Below, piece by piece: positions 47,853 to 57,903 of a stretch of DNA of 64,000 bases. The notes beneath the pieces were generated by a model. That model did not search any database. It was not told the origin of the DNA and saw only the letters and a list, made by a program, of their open reading frames with translations. The translations under genes were made by a program, and so were the position numbers. Every line of letters begins with the position of its first letter. Position 1 is the first letter of the stretch. The stretch is taken from the NCBI RefSeq assembly GCF_039541575.1, contig NZ_BAABGM010000014.1, positions 111,544 to 175,543 on the forward strand, given 5' to 3'. The DNA comes from Fodinibacter luteus. GTDB lineage: Bacteria > Actinomycetota > Actinomycetes > Actinomycetales > Dermatophilaceae.

Positions 47853-48341
47853 TCATCCGAGCTTGTAGCCGATGCTCCGCAGGAGGGCGCGCCGCTCGGC
47901 GACGTCGGCGTCGGTCTCGACGCCCACCGGTGGCTCCCCGTCGACGACGCCGACGATGCCCCGCCCGAGTCCGGTGACGGCGACGAGGACCTCGACCGGG
48001 TTGGCCGTCGCGCAGAAGATCGTGCAGACCTCGGGCACGGCCTTCAGGGGGTTGAGGACGTTGACGGGGAAGCCGTCGCGGAGCATGACGACGAACGAGT
48101 GGCCGGCGCCGACCTCCGAGGCGGCACGGGTCGCCAGCTCGACGAGCTGCGCGTCGTTGCCCGAGTGCCGGACGAGCCGTGGCCCCGACGCCTCGCAGAA
48201 GGCGACCCCGAAGCGCAGCGCGGGACTCACCCCCACGAGCGCCTCGTGGAGGTCGTCGACCGTCTTGATGAAGTGCGCCTGGCCGATGACGACGTTGACG
48301 TCATCGGGCGTGGTGACGGGCACGACGTCCCAGGACGGCAT
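47853..48341 (-). CDS. Adenosine-specific kinase family protein (PF04008)
   Basis: 162 residues. The sequence VIGQAHFIKTVDDLHEALV, then GVAFCEASGPRLVRHSGND and VCTIFCATANPVEVLV closely follows the Adenosine_kin family, named for an archaeal protein of known structure. The enzymatic role is not well established. A GTG nine bases upstream (48350) is an equally possible start. It is convergent with the VWA gene and lies 23 bases beyond the stop of the secreted EEP gene on the same strand. Confidence 0.88.
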   Translation of the reverse strand: MPSWDVVPVTTPDDVNVVIGQAHFIKTVDDLHEALVGVSPALRFGVAFCEASGPRLVRHSGNDAQLVELATRAASEVGAGHSFVVMLRDGFPVNVLNPLKAVPEVCTIFCATANPVEVLVAVTGLGRGIVGVVDGEPPVGVETDADVAERRALLRSIGYKLG

Positions 48342-48364
48342 CCCGCTCACCACGCCCGCACCGG

Positions 48365-49462
48365 TCAGTGCACCCGGACCGTCGCGACGACCCCGGCGTG
48401 GTCGGACGCCCACAGCGGCGGCGTCGCCGAGAACGGGGTGTCACCGACGACCTCGGCGGACACCGGTCGCACCGCACCGTGCGTCAGCACGAGGTCGATC
48501 CGGCTGCGCAGCTGCGACGTCGGGTTGGTGAGGGTCGAGTTCTGGCAGCAGGTGAGCCCCGCCTCCCCGGGGTTGACCGACCACGCGTCCCGGAACCAGG
48601 ACTTCGTCAGGTCGGCGTAGGACGTCGTCGTGCTGCCGTCGGCCGCGGAGTTGAAGTCGCCGGTCGCGATGACCGCCGGGCCGCGCCCCGGGCCGGCGAG
48701 GAACTCGGCAGCCTGGGCCTCCTGGATGTCCGCCGAGTCCTCGACCTCGAGGTGGGTGTTGACGAAGGCGAACTTCTTGCCCTGGTAGACGGCGTCGACC
48801 GAGGCCCAGCCGCGGTCGAAGGAGACGGGGGCGGGCACACCCGGGGGCTGGAACGTCTGCTGCTCCTCGAAGCTACCGCTATTCGGGTTGGACCAGCTCA
48901 GGCCCTGGGTGTCGGCGTTGACGAGGATGACGTCCCGGTCCTGCAGCGTCACGTCGCACACGAATACTGGGGGCACTGCCGGCGGAGGTGGAGCACAGCC
49001 GAAGGCCGGGGCCACGAGCGGGGCCGGGCCGATGTTCGCGTTGTCCGAGACCGCGGCCACCTCATAGTCCAGCCCCCGCGCAACGAGCTCTGCCTGGAGG
49101 AGCTCGAGGAAGTCGTAGCTCGGCGGGTTGGCCCCGGGGGCGCCACGGGCGATCCAGGTCGAGACCTCCTGCAGCCCGATGAGGTCGGGCTCCTCCGCCT
49201 CGATCGTGTCGGCGATCGCGCCAGCACGCTTCGGGAAGTCGGTGAAGACCATCGTCCCGTAGATCTGGGCGACCGCGGCCACGAACTGCTCGCCGGTCGT
49301 GGCCCCGAGCGCTGGAGTCAGGCTCGAACCGAGGTAGAGGTTCTGCGTCATGACGGTGAGCTCGCGCTTGTCCTTGGCCTGCGCGCCGGTGGATCCGGCG
49401 AGGGGGAGGGCGAGCGCCAGCGCCGCCGCGAGTCCGAGTCGTACACCACTGCGAAGCCTCAT
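48365..49462 (-). CDS. Secreted endonuclease/exonuclease/phosphatase-fold protein
   Basis: 365 residues. The N-terminal signal peptide (LGLAAALALALPLAG, cleavage near GAQA) marks it as exported. The EEP fold shows VMTQNLYLG, then IGLQEVSTW with the metal-binding Glu, NTHLEVED, IATGDFNS and SDHAGVVATV. It may cleave nucleic acid, phospholipid or phosphosugar; the sequence does not decide. Two Cys pairs suggest disulfides. A hairpin in the 87-bp spacer separates it from pepN upstream. Confidence 0.9.
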   Translation of the reverse strand: MRLRSGVRLGLAAALALALPLAGSTGAQAKDKRELTVMTQNLYLGSSLTPALGATTGEQFVAAVAQIYGTMVFTDFPKRAGAIADTIEAEEPDLIGLQEVSTWIARGAPGANPPSYDFLELLQAELVARGLDYEVAAVSDNANIGPAPLVAPAFGCAPPPPAVPPVFVCDVTLQDRDVILVNADTQGLSWSNPNSGSFEEQQTFQPPGVPAPVSFDRGWASVDAVYQGKKFAFVNTHLEVEDSADIQEAQAAEFLAGPGRGPAVIATGDFNSAADGSTTTSYADLTKSWFRDAWSVNPGEAGLTCCQNSTLTNPTSQLRSRIDLVLTHGAVRPVSAEVVGDTPFSATPPLWASDHAGVVATVRVH

Positions 49463-49485
49463 CGAAGTCCTCGTTTCCGGGACGG

Positions 49486-49504
49486 CGTCGTGCCTGCCAC
49501 GACG
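49486..49504 (-). terminator. Hairpin between pepN and the EEP gene
   Basis: Arms CGTCGTG and CACGACG with a 5-base loop lie 46 bases after the pepN stop and 24 bases before the EEP start, both on the minus strand. A weak terminator candidate with no T-run. Confidence 0.4.
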
Positions 49505-49549
49505 GCCACCACCTGCAGTATTGCGCCAGGCGGCCCCCGATGTGGGAGA

Positions 49550-52030
49550 TCAGCCGAACCGGCGCCGGCTCGCGAGCGCCTCGCGGAGCTCGTGGTCGGC
49601 GTCGACGACGGCGCGGCGCACCCCGGGGGTCAGGTCGGCCCTCGCGAGGATCGCCCCCGACGCCGTCGCCGTGGCCTCCTCGACGAGCCGCGTCGGGTGC
49701 ATCGCGGTGACGACCCGCGACAGGGCGTCGTCCCCCATCCGGGCGGACATGCCGACGAGCAGGTCGCCGACCCGATCGACGTACGGCCGCACGAGCTCGG
49801 GGTCGGGCGCCACCCAGAACCCTCCGCCGACGGCGAGCGCGGCGTGGTTCGACAGCTCGGTGTCGTCACGCAGCCGCCCCCACGCCCACTCCTTCGCCGC
49901 ACTCGTCGGCCGCACCGCCCGCACCCCGAGGGCGGCGAGTGACCCGGCGAGCGAGCGGTCGGCCGCCTCCGCCGCCTCGATCTCGTCGTCCGCGAGCCGC
50001 CCGAGGGTCGCGAGCCGGCGCAGCACGCCCCACCGGAAGTCGTCGTCGCCCTCGAGGACGTCGGGGATGCCGTCGCCGGCCGCCCAGCGCCGCAGCCGGT
50101 CGGTGTCCGAGCCGGTTCGGGCCCACACCCGGGCCGCGAGCACGGCGAGCGCGCTCCCGGCATCCCCGCGGATGCCGGCGGCGCGGGCCAGCAGCTCGTC
50201 GGCCGCGTCCGCGACCCGGGCGAGGGCCGGCTCCTGCTCTGCCGGAGGGAGGAAGAGCGGCACGACCTGGGTCGTCACGAGGAGCGCCACCCTGGAGAGC
50301 ACCGCCGACGAGGTCTCGCGGGGCCACGCCGCGGCGAAGACCGCGAGCGCCGTGCGGGGGTCGACCTCGGCGCGGTGCACCGCCCCGAGGAGGGCCACCC
50401 ACACGACGGCCCGGGCGTCGGCGTCCGGGACGTCGGCGAGCCCCTCGACGAGCGCGTCGGTCGTCGCGGCGTCGAGCGACACCTCGGCCCAGGTGAGGTC
50501 GGACGCGTTCGGCACGACGATCGCGCCGGGCGGCACGGCATCCAGGCCCGGGACGGGGGTCCGGTCGCACTCGGCGACGACGTCGACCCGGGCCAGCTCG
50601 CGTCCCCCCGCGAAGGCGGCGACGTCGAGGGTGTGCGGCCGGTCGGCCGGATGGTCGGCGGGGGGCGTGCGGAGGAGCACCCCGTGCTCGACGGCGAGCC
50701 GGTCGGCGCCGGCCGTCTCGAGCCACGCGGCGCTCCACGCGGCGAGCGAGCGCCCGGATGCCACCTCCATCGCCGCGCGGAACTCGGCGAGCTCGCCGTT
50801 GCCGAACGCGTGCGAGCGCAGGTACTCGGTGACGCCGGCCGTGAAGGCCTCGTCGCCGACGTGCGCGATGAGCTGGCGCAGCACCGAGGCGCCCTTGGCG
50901 TACGAGATGCCGTCGAAGTTGCCGAGCGCCGACAGCGCATCGGGAGCCGGTGACCCGGCCACGGGGTGGGTGCTCGGGGCGCGCTCCGCGGCGTACCCCC
51001 ACATCTTGCTGACGACGCCGAACTCGACCCAGGCATCGGCGAACTCGGTGACCTCGGTGACGGCGCGGTAGGCCATGTACTCGGCGAACGACTCGTTGAG
51101 CCACAGGTCGTCCCACCACCGCATCGTCACGAGGTCGCCGAACCACATGTGCGCCATCTCGTGGGCGATCGTGTTGCTGCGCTGGAGCACCTGGTCGGGA
51201 GTGGCGGCCCCGCGGAAGACCATCGTGTCGCGGAAGGTGACGCACCCCGGGTTCTCCATGGCGCCGGCGTTGAACTCGGGGACGAAGACCTGGTGGTACT
51301 CGCCGAACGGGTACCGGATGCCGAACAGCCGGTGGTAGTGGTCGAAGCAGGCACGGGTGGTCTCGAGCACGTGTCCGGCCTGCTCGCGCAGGTGGGTGCC
51401 GAGCGACCGGCGGGCGTGGATGCCGAGCGGGATGCCGTCGTGCTCGTCGCGCACGGACGCCCACGGCCCGGCGCACACGGTGACGAAGTACGTCGCGAGC
51501 GGCGGGGTCGTCGCGAGCTCGGTGCGACCCGGTGCGGTGACCGTGGCGCCACCGTTGCCGAGCACGGTCCACCCCTCGGGTGCCGTGACGGCGACGGTGT
51601 ACGGCGCCTTGAGGTCGGGTTGGTCGAAGCAGGCGAACACCGTCGGCGCGGCATCGAGGAAGAGGTGGCCGTAGACGTAGTCCTCGTCGTCGGCCGGGTC
51701 GGTGCTGCGGTGCAGGCCCTGCCCGTCGTGGCTGAAGCCCATCGTCGCCTCGACCTCGAGGACGTTCTGCGCCGCGAGGCCGGTGAGGACCAGCCGACCC
51801 TCGGCGAGCGACGCCGGGTCGAGGGCCGCCCCGTTGAGCGAGACGGCGTGGAGCGCGCGCGGCCGCAGGTCGACGAAGGTCCGGCCCCCGGGGTCGTGGC
51901 ACGTGAAGCGGATCGTCGTGCGCGACCCGAAGACCTCCGGCCCGCGGTCGAGGTCGAGGTCGACCTCCATGGCGTCGACCGTGAGCAGGGCGGCGCGGGC
52001 GGTGGCCTCGGCACGGGTGAGGGACGGCAT
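49550..52030 (-). CDS. pepN: Aminopeptidase N (M1 metallopeptidase)
   Basis: 826 residues. The exopeptidase motif is GAMENPG; the zinc site is HEMAHMWFGD with the downstream Glu in NESFAEY, all intact. The C-terminal ERAP1-like helical domain (about 480-826) is complete. It removes N-terminal residues from peptides in the cytoplasm. It stands alone between the EEP gene and htpX. Confidence 0.96.
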   Translation of the reverse strand: MPSLTRAEATARAALLTVDAMEVDLDLDRGPEVFGSRTTIRFTCHDPGGRTFVDLRPRALHAVSLNGAALDPASLAEGRLVLTGLAAQNVLEVEATMGFSHDGQGLHRSTDPADDEDYVYGHLFLDAAPTVFACFDQPDLKAPYTVAVTAPEGWTVLGNGGATVTAPGRTELATTPPLATYFVTVCAGPWASVRDEHDGIPLGIHARRSLGTHLREQAGHVLETTRACFDHYHRLFGIRYPFGEYHQVFVPEFNAGAMENPGCVTFRDTMVFRGAATPDQVLQRSNTIAHEMAHMWFGDLVTMRWWDDLWLNESFAEYMAYRAVTEVTEFADAWVEFGVVSKMWGYAAERAPSTHPVAGSPAPDALSALGNFDGISYAKGASVLRQLIAHVGDEAFTAGVTEYLRSHAFGNGELAEFRAAMEVASGRSLAAWSAAWLETAGADRLAVEHGVLLRTPPADHPADRPHTLDVAAFAGGRELARVDVVAECDRTPVPGLDAVPPGAIVVPNASDLTWAEVSLDAATTDALVEGLADVPDADARAVVWVALLGAVHRAEVDPRTALAVFAAAWPRETSSAVLSRVALLVTTQVVPLFLPPAEQEPALARVADAADELLARAAGIRGDAGSALAVLAARVWARTGSDTDRLRRWAAGDGIPDVLEGDDDFRWGVLRRLATLGRLADDEIEAAEAADRSLAGSLAALGVRAVRPTSAAKEWAWGRLRDDTELSNHAALAVGGGFWVAPDPELVRPYVDRVGDLLVGMSARMGDDALSRVVTAMHPTRLVEEATATASGAILARADLTPGVRRAVVDADHELREALASRRRFG

Positions 52031-52111
52031 GGCGCACAGCCAACCAGACGGTGGTGGATCGGCGGGCGGGGACGGCGTGCGGATGCCGTGCGCTCGCCCC
52101 CGCGCCCCGCG

Positions 52112-53002
52112 TCAGGGGATGATGCGGTGGCCGTACGCCATCTGCTCGAGCCGCGCGATGCGCTCGGCCATCGGGGGGTGGGTGGCCATGAGGCGCGAGA
52201 CGTCCTGGGCGCGGAACGGGTTGGCGATCATCATGTGGCTCGCGTTGACGACCTGCTGGGTCGGCGCGAGGGGCGCCCGGGCGACCCCGAGCTCGAGCTT
52301 GCGCAGTGCGGAGGCGAGGGCCAGCGGGTCGTTCGTCAGGCGGGCGCCGTCCTCGTCGGCGTCGTACTCGCGGGTGCGCGAGATGGCGAGCTGGACGACC
52401 ATCGCCGCGAAGGGCGCGAGGATGGCGAGCGCGAGGCCGGCGACGGGGTTGCGGTTCTCGTCGCTCGAGCCGCCCCCGCCGAAGATCATCCCGAAGGACA
52501 GGAACTGCCCGATCGTCGAGATGACACCGGCGATGGCGGCCGCGACCGAGCTCGTGAGGATGTCGCGGTTGTAGACGTGCATGAGCTCGTGCCCGAGGAC
52601 CCCCCGCAGCTCGCGCTCGTCGAGCAGGCCGAGGATGCCCTGCGTGCAGCAGACGGCGGCGTTCTCGGGGTTGCGCCCGGTGGCGAAGGCGTTGGGGGCC
52701 TGGGTCGGCGAGATGTACAGGCGTGGCATCGGCTTGCCCGCCTTCGTCGAGAGCTCGCGCACGATGCGGTACATCCCCGGGGCCTCGGCCTCGCTCACCG
52801 GGTAGGCGTGCATGGCGCGGATGGCCAGCTTGTCGGAGTTCCAGTAGCCGTAGAACGTCGTCGCGACGCCGATGAGGGCGAAGACGAGGAGGAACACGCT
52901 GCTGCCGGTGTACTGCGCGACCATCCAGCCGATCGCGAGCAGGATGGCCCACATGCCGCCGAAGAGGGCGGCGGTCTTCAGGCCGTTGTTGTGGCTGTGC
53001 AT
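52112..53002 (-). CDS. htpX: HtpX-family membrane zinc protease
   Basis: 296 residues. Two N-terminal helices are followed by the zinc motif HELMH and a second helical pair; the third ligand Glu is in TREYDADEDGARL. Family signatures FATGRNPENAAVCCTQGIL and LMATHPPMAERI are present. HtpX degrades misfolded membrane proteins under envelope stress. GGAGGAG just before the ATG gives a strong start. It follows nuoN by 37 bases on the same strand and could be read through from the nuo operon. Confidence 0.95.
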   Translation of the reverse strand: MHSHNNGLKTAALFGGMWAILLAIGWMVAQYTGSSVFLLVFALIGVATTFYGYWNSDKLAIRAMHAYPVSEAEAPGMYRIVRELSTKAGKPMPRLYISPTQAPNAFATGRNPENAAVCCTQGILGLLDERELRGVLGHELMHVYNRDILTSSVAAAIAGVISTIGQFLSFGMIFGGGGSSDENRNPVAGLALAILAPFAAMVVQLAISRTREYDADEDGARLTNDPLALASALRKLELGVARAPLAPTQQVVNASHMMIANPFRAQDVSRLMATHPPMAERIARLEQMAYGHRIIP

Positions 53003-53039
53003 GTCTCCTCCAACGCTGCGAGGTGGCCGCTTCGTTCCG

Positions 53040-54548
53040 TCACGACAGGAGGCCGAGGAGCAGCCCAGGCAGGACGCTGAGCAGGACGAGGAGGCCTGTG
53101 CCGACGACGAGGACGACCCGCGCGGCCCGAGGCGCCGGCCCGCTCGCCGCGGTACCGGTCGTCGGGTCCCCAGGGCCCGCGACGAGGAGGGCGAACCAGC
53201 GCAGGTAGACGGCGATGCCGAGCACGACGGCGACGACGGCCACGAGCGCGAGCGGCCACAGCCCCTCGTCGACGACCGGCCGCAGCGCGACGACCTTCGC
53301 GACGAGCCCGACGACGCCCGGCGGCAGGCCGGCGAGCACGAGGAGGGCGAAGGCGAGCGCCCCACCGGTGAGCGGGTCGCGGCGCAGCAGCCCCCGGGTG
53401 CTCGCGAGCGACCCGGCCCCGACGACCCGGACGGCGGCGAACGCCACGAGCGTCGCGACGGCATAGGTGAGGACGTACATGGCGGACGCGCGCAACCCCT
53501 CGTCGGTGAGCGCGGCGACCGGGAGCACGACCCACCCCGCCTGGGCGACGGTCGACCAGGCGAGGAGGCGGGTCGTGTCGTCCTGGCGCAGGGCCATGAC
53601 GTTGCCGAGCAGCATCGACGCCGCGACGACGGCTCCCACGACGACGGTGACCGGCCGCAGGTCGGGGATCCCGGCCCCGGCGAGTGCCTGGCCGACGACG
53701 AGCAGGGCCGCGGCGGCCGAGGTCTTCGAGGCGGCCGCGAGGGCGGCGGCGGTGCCGACGTCGGCGGTGGAGTAGGCCTGCGGTGTCCAGGCGTGGAAGG
53801 GCACGAGCGAGAGCTTGAAGCCGAGGCCGCTGAGCAGGACGGTGACCGCGAGCACGAGCACCGAACGCCGATCGGGGTCGGCCCAGGCCCGGGACACCGT
53901 GTCGGCGGCGAACGACGCGTCGCCCGTGGCCGTGAGCCACAGGGCACTGCCGAGCACGAGCAGGGCGAACGACGCCAGCGAGGTGACGAGCAGCGTGAGC
54001 GCACCGTGCGCCGCGGTGCGCGTGCCCCGCAGCGCGACGAGCGCGACGAGCGGGATGGTCGCGAGCTCGAGGCAGACGAGCCACGTGCCGAGGTCCCGGG
54101 CGGCGGCGACACCGGCACCACCCGTGGCGGCGGCGAGGAGCAGGGCGGTCGTCACCGCGGTGTCGTGCGGGCCGGTGGCGCGCGGGCCGGTGGCGCGTGG
54201 GCCACCCCCCGACCCGTGGAGGAGCGCGAGCGCGGCGGCCGTCGAGAGCAGGATGCCGGCCTGCAGCGCGCCGGACGCGGGTCCGGCGGTCCACAGGCAG
54301 GCGCCGTCGGGCGCGGGGAGGCACAGCGTGCGCACCGGGTCGGAGGCCGGGCGCAGGGCGGTGGCGAGGGCGGCGCCGGCCCCGACGACGAGGACCGCGA
54401 CGCCGGCGACCGGGGGCCAGGCACGACGCCCGGGCACGACGGCGTCGCCGACGAGGACGAGCAGCGCACCGAGCGCGGGGAGCAGCGCCGGTGACAGGGC
54501 GACGACGTCGACGCTCACCACCGTGGCGGTGACCACGGCGGCCGTCAT
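53040..54548 (-). CDS. nuoN: Complex I subunit N-like antiporter subunit
   Basis: 502 residues with about fourteen helices. The proton-antiporter motif FKLSLVPFHAWTPQAYSTADVGTAA, with the key Lys, and further ASKTSAAAALL are conserved. It is the last nuo gene; its ATG overlaps the nuoM stop. A short direct repeat in the DNA gives ATGPRATGP near residue 120. Normal length for NuoN. Confidence 0.93.
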   Translation of the reverse strand: MTAAVVTATVVSVDVVALSPALLPALGALLVLVGDAVVPGRRAWPPVAGVAVLVVGAGAALATALRPASDPVRTLCLPAPDGACLWTAGPASGALQAGILLSTAAALALLHGSGGGPRATGPRATGPHDTAVTTALLLAAATGGAGVAAARDLGTWLVCLELATIPLVALVALRGTRTAAHGALTLLVTSLASFALLVLGSALWLTATGDASFAADTVSRAWADPDRRSVLVLAVTVLLSGLGFKLSLVPFHAWTPQAYSTADVGTAAALAAASKTSAAAALLVVGQALAGAGIPDLRPVTVVVGAVVAASMLLGNVMALRQDDTTRLLAWSTVAQAGWVVLPVAALTDEGLRASAMYVLTYAVATLVAFAAVRVVGAGSLASTRGLLRRDPLTGGALAFALLVLAGLPPGVVGLVAKVVALRPVVDEGLWPLALVAVVAVVLGIAVYLRWFALLVAGPGDPTTGTAASGPAPRAARVVLVVGTGLLVLLSVLPGLLLGLLS

Positions 54549-56029
54549 CGCGCACCCGCGACGAGCTGCGCGACGGCATCCGCCGTGAGCCCGAGGAGGG
54601 GCCCCGGGACGACCCCGAGGGCGACGGTCACCGCGGCGAGCACGCCCAGGACGGCCAGCTCGACCCCGCGGGTGTCCGGGGTCGGGACCGCGCCGTCCCC
54701 GGGGTCGACCGCCTCCCCGACCCACACGGTGCGCGCCACCCGCAGGGCGTACGCGGCGGCGAGGGCGGCGCCGACGGCGGCGGCGACCGCGCAGGCGACG
54801 AACAGGCCGCGCGGGCGGTCGGCGGCCGGCATCCACGCGGCGTACACGGCGAGGAACTCGCCCCAGAACCCGGCGAGCCCCGGCAGGCCCAGGCTCGCGG
54901 CGAGCCCGACGACGAGGACGAACCCGAGCCGCGGGGAGGTCTCGCGCAGGGCGGGGCGGGGTAGCGCGAGGTCGACGCTCCCCCAGCGCTGCTTGAGGCC
55001 GCCGACGAGGACGAAGAGCAGGGCCGAGACGACGCCGTGGGCGATGTTGGCGAACAGTGCGGCCTGCAGACCGGTCTCGGATCCGGCGGCGAGGGCGAGG
55101 ACCACGAACCCCATGTGCGCGACGGACGAGTACGCGATGAGCCGCTTGAGGTCACGCTCGACGAGGCAGACGAGCGCCCCCCACACGATGCCGACGACGC
55201 CCACGACGCCGAGCACGGGGCTGAGCGTGGCGAACCCGTCGGGCACGGTCGACACAGGGAGGCGGACCAGTCCGTAGGTGCCCATCTTGAGCAGGACGGC
55301 GGCGAGCAGCACCGACCCCGCGGTCGGGGCCGTCGTGTGGGCCGGGGGCAGCCAGGTGTGGAGCGGGAAGACCGGCACCTTGACGCCGAGGCCGGTCACG
55401 AGGAGGGCGGCGACGAGCAGCTGGCGCTCGGGCGGCAGGGCGGCCCCCGCGCCGTCGGCGAGCGCCTCGAGGTCGGAGGTGCCGGCCGAGGTGACGAGCG
55501 CGAGGATGCCGACGAGCATGAGCGTCGAGCCGACAGCGGTGTAGAGGATGAACCGGTGACCGGCGTCCGCCCTGGCCCGCTCGTCGTGCCGGTCGCCGTA
55601 GCGGCTGATGAGCACCCACATCGGCACGAGGACGAGCTCGAACGCGACGAAGAAGAGCACGGCATCCCGGGCGGTGAAGGTGGCGAGCGCGCCCGCCTCG
55701 ACGAGCACGAGGCAGCCGAGGAAGGTGGCCGGAGCGCCCCCGGCGGGCACCTCGACCCAGGCGTGTGCCGCGACGAGCACCCCGACGGATGCCGTGAGCA
55801 GCACGAGCGGCACGGCGATCCCGTCGACCCCGAAGGACCAGCGCACCCCGATCTCGGGCAGCCAGGACCGGTCGACCCCGGTGCGGGTCACGGCGAGGAC
55901 GACGGCCAGGACGAGCGTCGCGCCGGCCGCGGCGGCGGCCGCGGTCCGGGCGGTGGCGACCGGCAGCGCCCGGCCGCCCGTGACGAGCCAGAGGCCGACG
56001 ACGGCGGGGACCGCGAGGAGGAGGCTCAC
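54545..56029 (-). CDS. nuoM: Complex I subunit M
   Basis: 494 residues and fourteen helices. The conserved Glu-containing segment FVAFELVLVPMWVLI, the Lys-bearing VKVPVFPLHTWLPPAH and ERDLKRLIAYSSVAHMGFV are intact, so proton translocation should be possible. The GTG overlaps the nuoL stop and the 3' end overlaps nuoN. Confidence 0.95.
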   Translation of the reverse strand: MSLLLAVPAVVGLWLVTGGRALPVATARTAAAAAAGATLVLAVVLAVTRTGVDRSWLPEIGVRWSFGVDGIAVPLVLLTASVGVLVAAHAWVEVPAGGAPATFLGCLVLVEAGALATFTARDAVLFFVAFELVLVPMWVLISRYGDRHDERARADAGHRFILYTAVGSTLMLVGILALVTSAGTSDLEALADGAGAALPPERQLLVAALLVTGLGVKVPVFPLHTWLPPAHTTAPTAGSVLLAAVLLKMGTYGLVRLPVSTVPDGFATLSPVLGVVGVVGIVWGALVCLVERDLKRLIAYSSVAHMGFVVLALAAGSETGLQAALFANIAHGVVSALLFVLVGGLKQRWGSVDLALPRPALRETSPRLGFVLVVGLAASLGLPGLAGFWGEFLAVYAAWMPAADRPRGLFVACAVAAAVGAALAAAYALRVARTVWVGEAVDPGDGAVPTPDTRGVELAVLGVLAAVTVALGVVPGPLLGLTADAVAQLVAGAR

Positions 56030-57903
56030 GACCACGCGACCACCCCCGCGAGCCCGAGCACGACGACGGCGGCGAGCACGAGGCCGACCGCCGAGCTGGG
56101 CCGCTCCCCGTGGTGGGCGCGGGCCCCGAGCCAGCCGGCGGCCCGGGTGGCTGCGGCCGTGCCGCGCACGTAGAAGTCGACGACCTCGGTGTCGAGGAAG
56201 GCGACGAGCCGGGCGAGCGCGAGCACCGGGGTGGCGACGACGCGCACGTAGAGGCCGTCGGCCCCGAGCCCGCGGTCCGCATGGGGGACGAAGCGGCGGG
56301 CGAGGACGTCGGCCGGGTCGCGGTCGAGGCCGCCGCGCAGGGCCGCCCCGACGCCGACCGCGATGAGAAGCAGGGTGATGACGATCCACCCGAGCGAGGC
56401 CTCGCCCACCGGGAACGCATCGGTGAGCAGGACGAGGCCGCCGAGGACGCTCATGACGACGAGCACCCCGAGGACGGCCTGGATGGCGACGGGGAGGGGT
56501 GCGGACGTCGGCGCCGGGCGGACGTGCGCCGTGAGGAGGAGGTAGGCCCGGGTGCAGTAGGCAGCGGTGACGGGGGCCGTGACGAGCAGGGCGACGAGCA
56601 CGACGACGCCCGGCCCGGTCTCGACGGCGCCCTCCCACGAGACGGCGATGACGTGCTCCTTCGACAGGCCCCCGACGACGAGGGGCACCCCGGCGAGCGA
56701 GAGCAGCCCGAAGACGAAGGAGACCCGCAGCAGCGGGGCCGCCGCGGCGCTGCCCCGGAGCGCGACCGCCGCCGTCCCGCCCGCGATGACAGCGGCCCAG
56801 CCGATGGCGAGGAAGAGCAGGGCCTTGAACACGGCGTGCGACCACAGGTGGAACAGGCCGGCGCCCGCCCCCTCCTCGAGCGGTGCGGCTGCGAGGGCCG
56901 AGAGCATGACGCCGACCTGGCTCACCGTCGACCAGGCGAGCAGCCGCTTGAGGTCGCTCTGCGCGAAGGCGAGCACCGCGGCGAGGAGCATCGTGATCGA
57001 CACCGAGATCCCGAGCACCCAGCGCGGTGTCTGGCTGACGGCGAGCAGCGGGAACAGCCCGGCGAGCACGACGGTGCCGGCGGCGACCATCGTCGCCGCG
57101 TGGATGAGGGCGCTCGCCGGGGTGGGGCCCTCCATCGCGTCGGCGAGCCAGTCCTGGAACGGCAGCTGCGCCGACTTGCCGAGCACGCCGATGACGACGA
57201 GCGTGACGAGCCAGGCCCGCAGCGTGCCGTCCGGGGCACCGCACGCGGCGAGCGCTTCCGCGACCGGCAGCCCGGTGGCGACCTGGCCGTCGATGCACTC
57301 GGTCGGGCGGGCCCACGCCGCGACGACGCCGCCGAGGCTCGTCGTCCCGGCACCCGCGGCGAGCCCGACTATGCCGAGGACGAACCCGACGTCGGCCACC
57401 CGGGTCACGAGGAACGCTTTGTGGGCGGCACGGCGGGCGGTGTGCCGGCGGGACCAGTGCCCGATGAGGAGGTACGAGCACCACCCCATGACCTCCCAGC
57501 CGACGACGGTGAGCACGAGGTCCGCCGAGTGCACGACGAGGAGCATGGCGGCGGTGAAGAGCGAGACCGTCGCGGCGAAGCGGGGGTAGCGGTCGTCGTC
57601 CGCGAGGTACCACGTCGAGTACACCTGCACCGCGAGGGCGACGAGCGCGACGACGAAGGCGACGGCGGCGCGGGTCGGGTCGGTGGCGACGGCGAGCGGC
57701 ACCTCGAGCTCGCCGGCGCGCAGGGCCGGGCCGGCGGCCTCGAGGGCCCCCGTGCCGGCCAGCGCCCACCCGACGGCCGCGAGCACGAGGGTCGCGCCGC
57801 CGAGCCCGACGGCCGTGGCCTGGGCGAGGCGGCGGTCGCGGCCCAGGGCGAGACCGAGGAGGGCGGCGAGGGCGGGCAGCAGCACGACCGGCCACGGGTT
57901 CAC
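56026..57903 (-). CDS. nuoL: Complex I subunit L
   Basis: 625 residues, about sixteen helices including the long lateral helix region near the C terminus. GWEVMGWCSYLLIGHW, SAQLPFQDWLADAMEGPTPASALIHAATMV and SDLKRLLAWSTVSQVGVM are the diagnostic motifs and look intact. GTG start, overlapping the nuoK stop. Confidence 0.95.
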   Translation of the reverse strand: MNPWPVVLLPALAALLGLALGRDRRLAQATAVGLGGATLVLAAVGWALAGTGALEAAGPALRAGELEVPLAVATDPTRAAVAFVVALVALAVQVYSTWYLADDDRYPRFAATVSLFTAAMLLVVHSADLVLTVVGWEVMGWCSYLLIGHWSRRHTARRAAHKAFLVTRVADVGFVLGIVGLAAGAGTTSLGGVVAAWARPTECIDGQVATGLPVAEALAACGAPDGTLRAWLVTLVVIGVLGKSAQLPFQDWLADAMEGPTPASALIHAATMVAAGTVVLAGLFPLLAVSQTPRWVLGISVSITMLLAAVLAFAQSDLKRLLAWSTVSQVGVMLSALAAAPLEEGAGAGLFHLWSHAVFKALLFLAIGWAAVIAGGTAAVALRGSAAAAPLLRVSFVFGLLSLAGVPLVVGGLSKEHVIAVSWEGAVETGPGVVVLVALLVTAPVTAAYCTRAYLLLTAHVRPAPTSAPLPVAIQAVLGVLVVMSVLGGLVLLTDAFPVGEASLGWIVITLLLIAVGVGAALRGGLDRDPADVLARRFVPHADRGLGADGLYVRVVATPVLALARLVAFLDTEVVDFYVRGTAAATRAAGWLGARAHHGERPSSAVGLVLAAVVVLGLAGVVAWS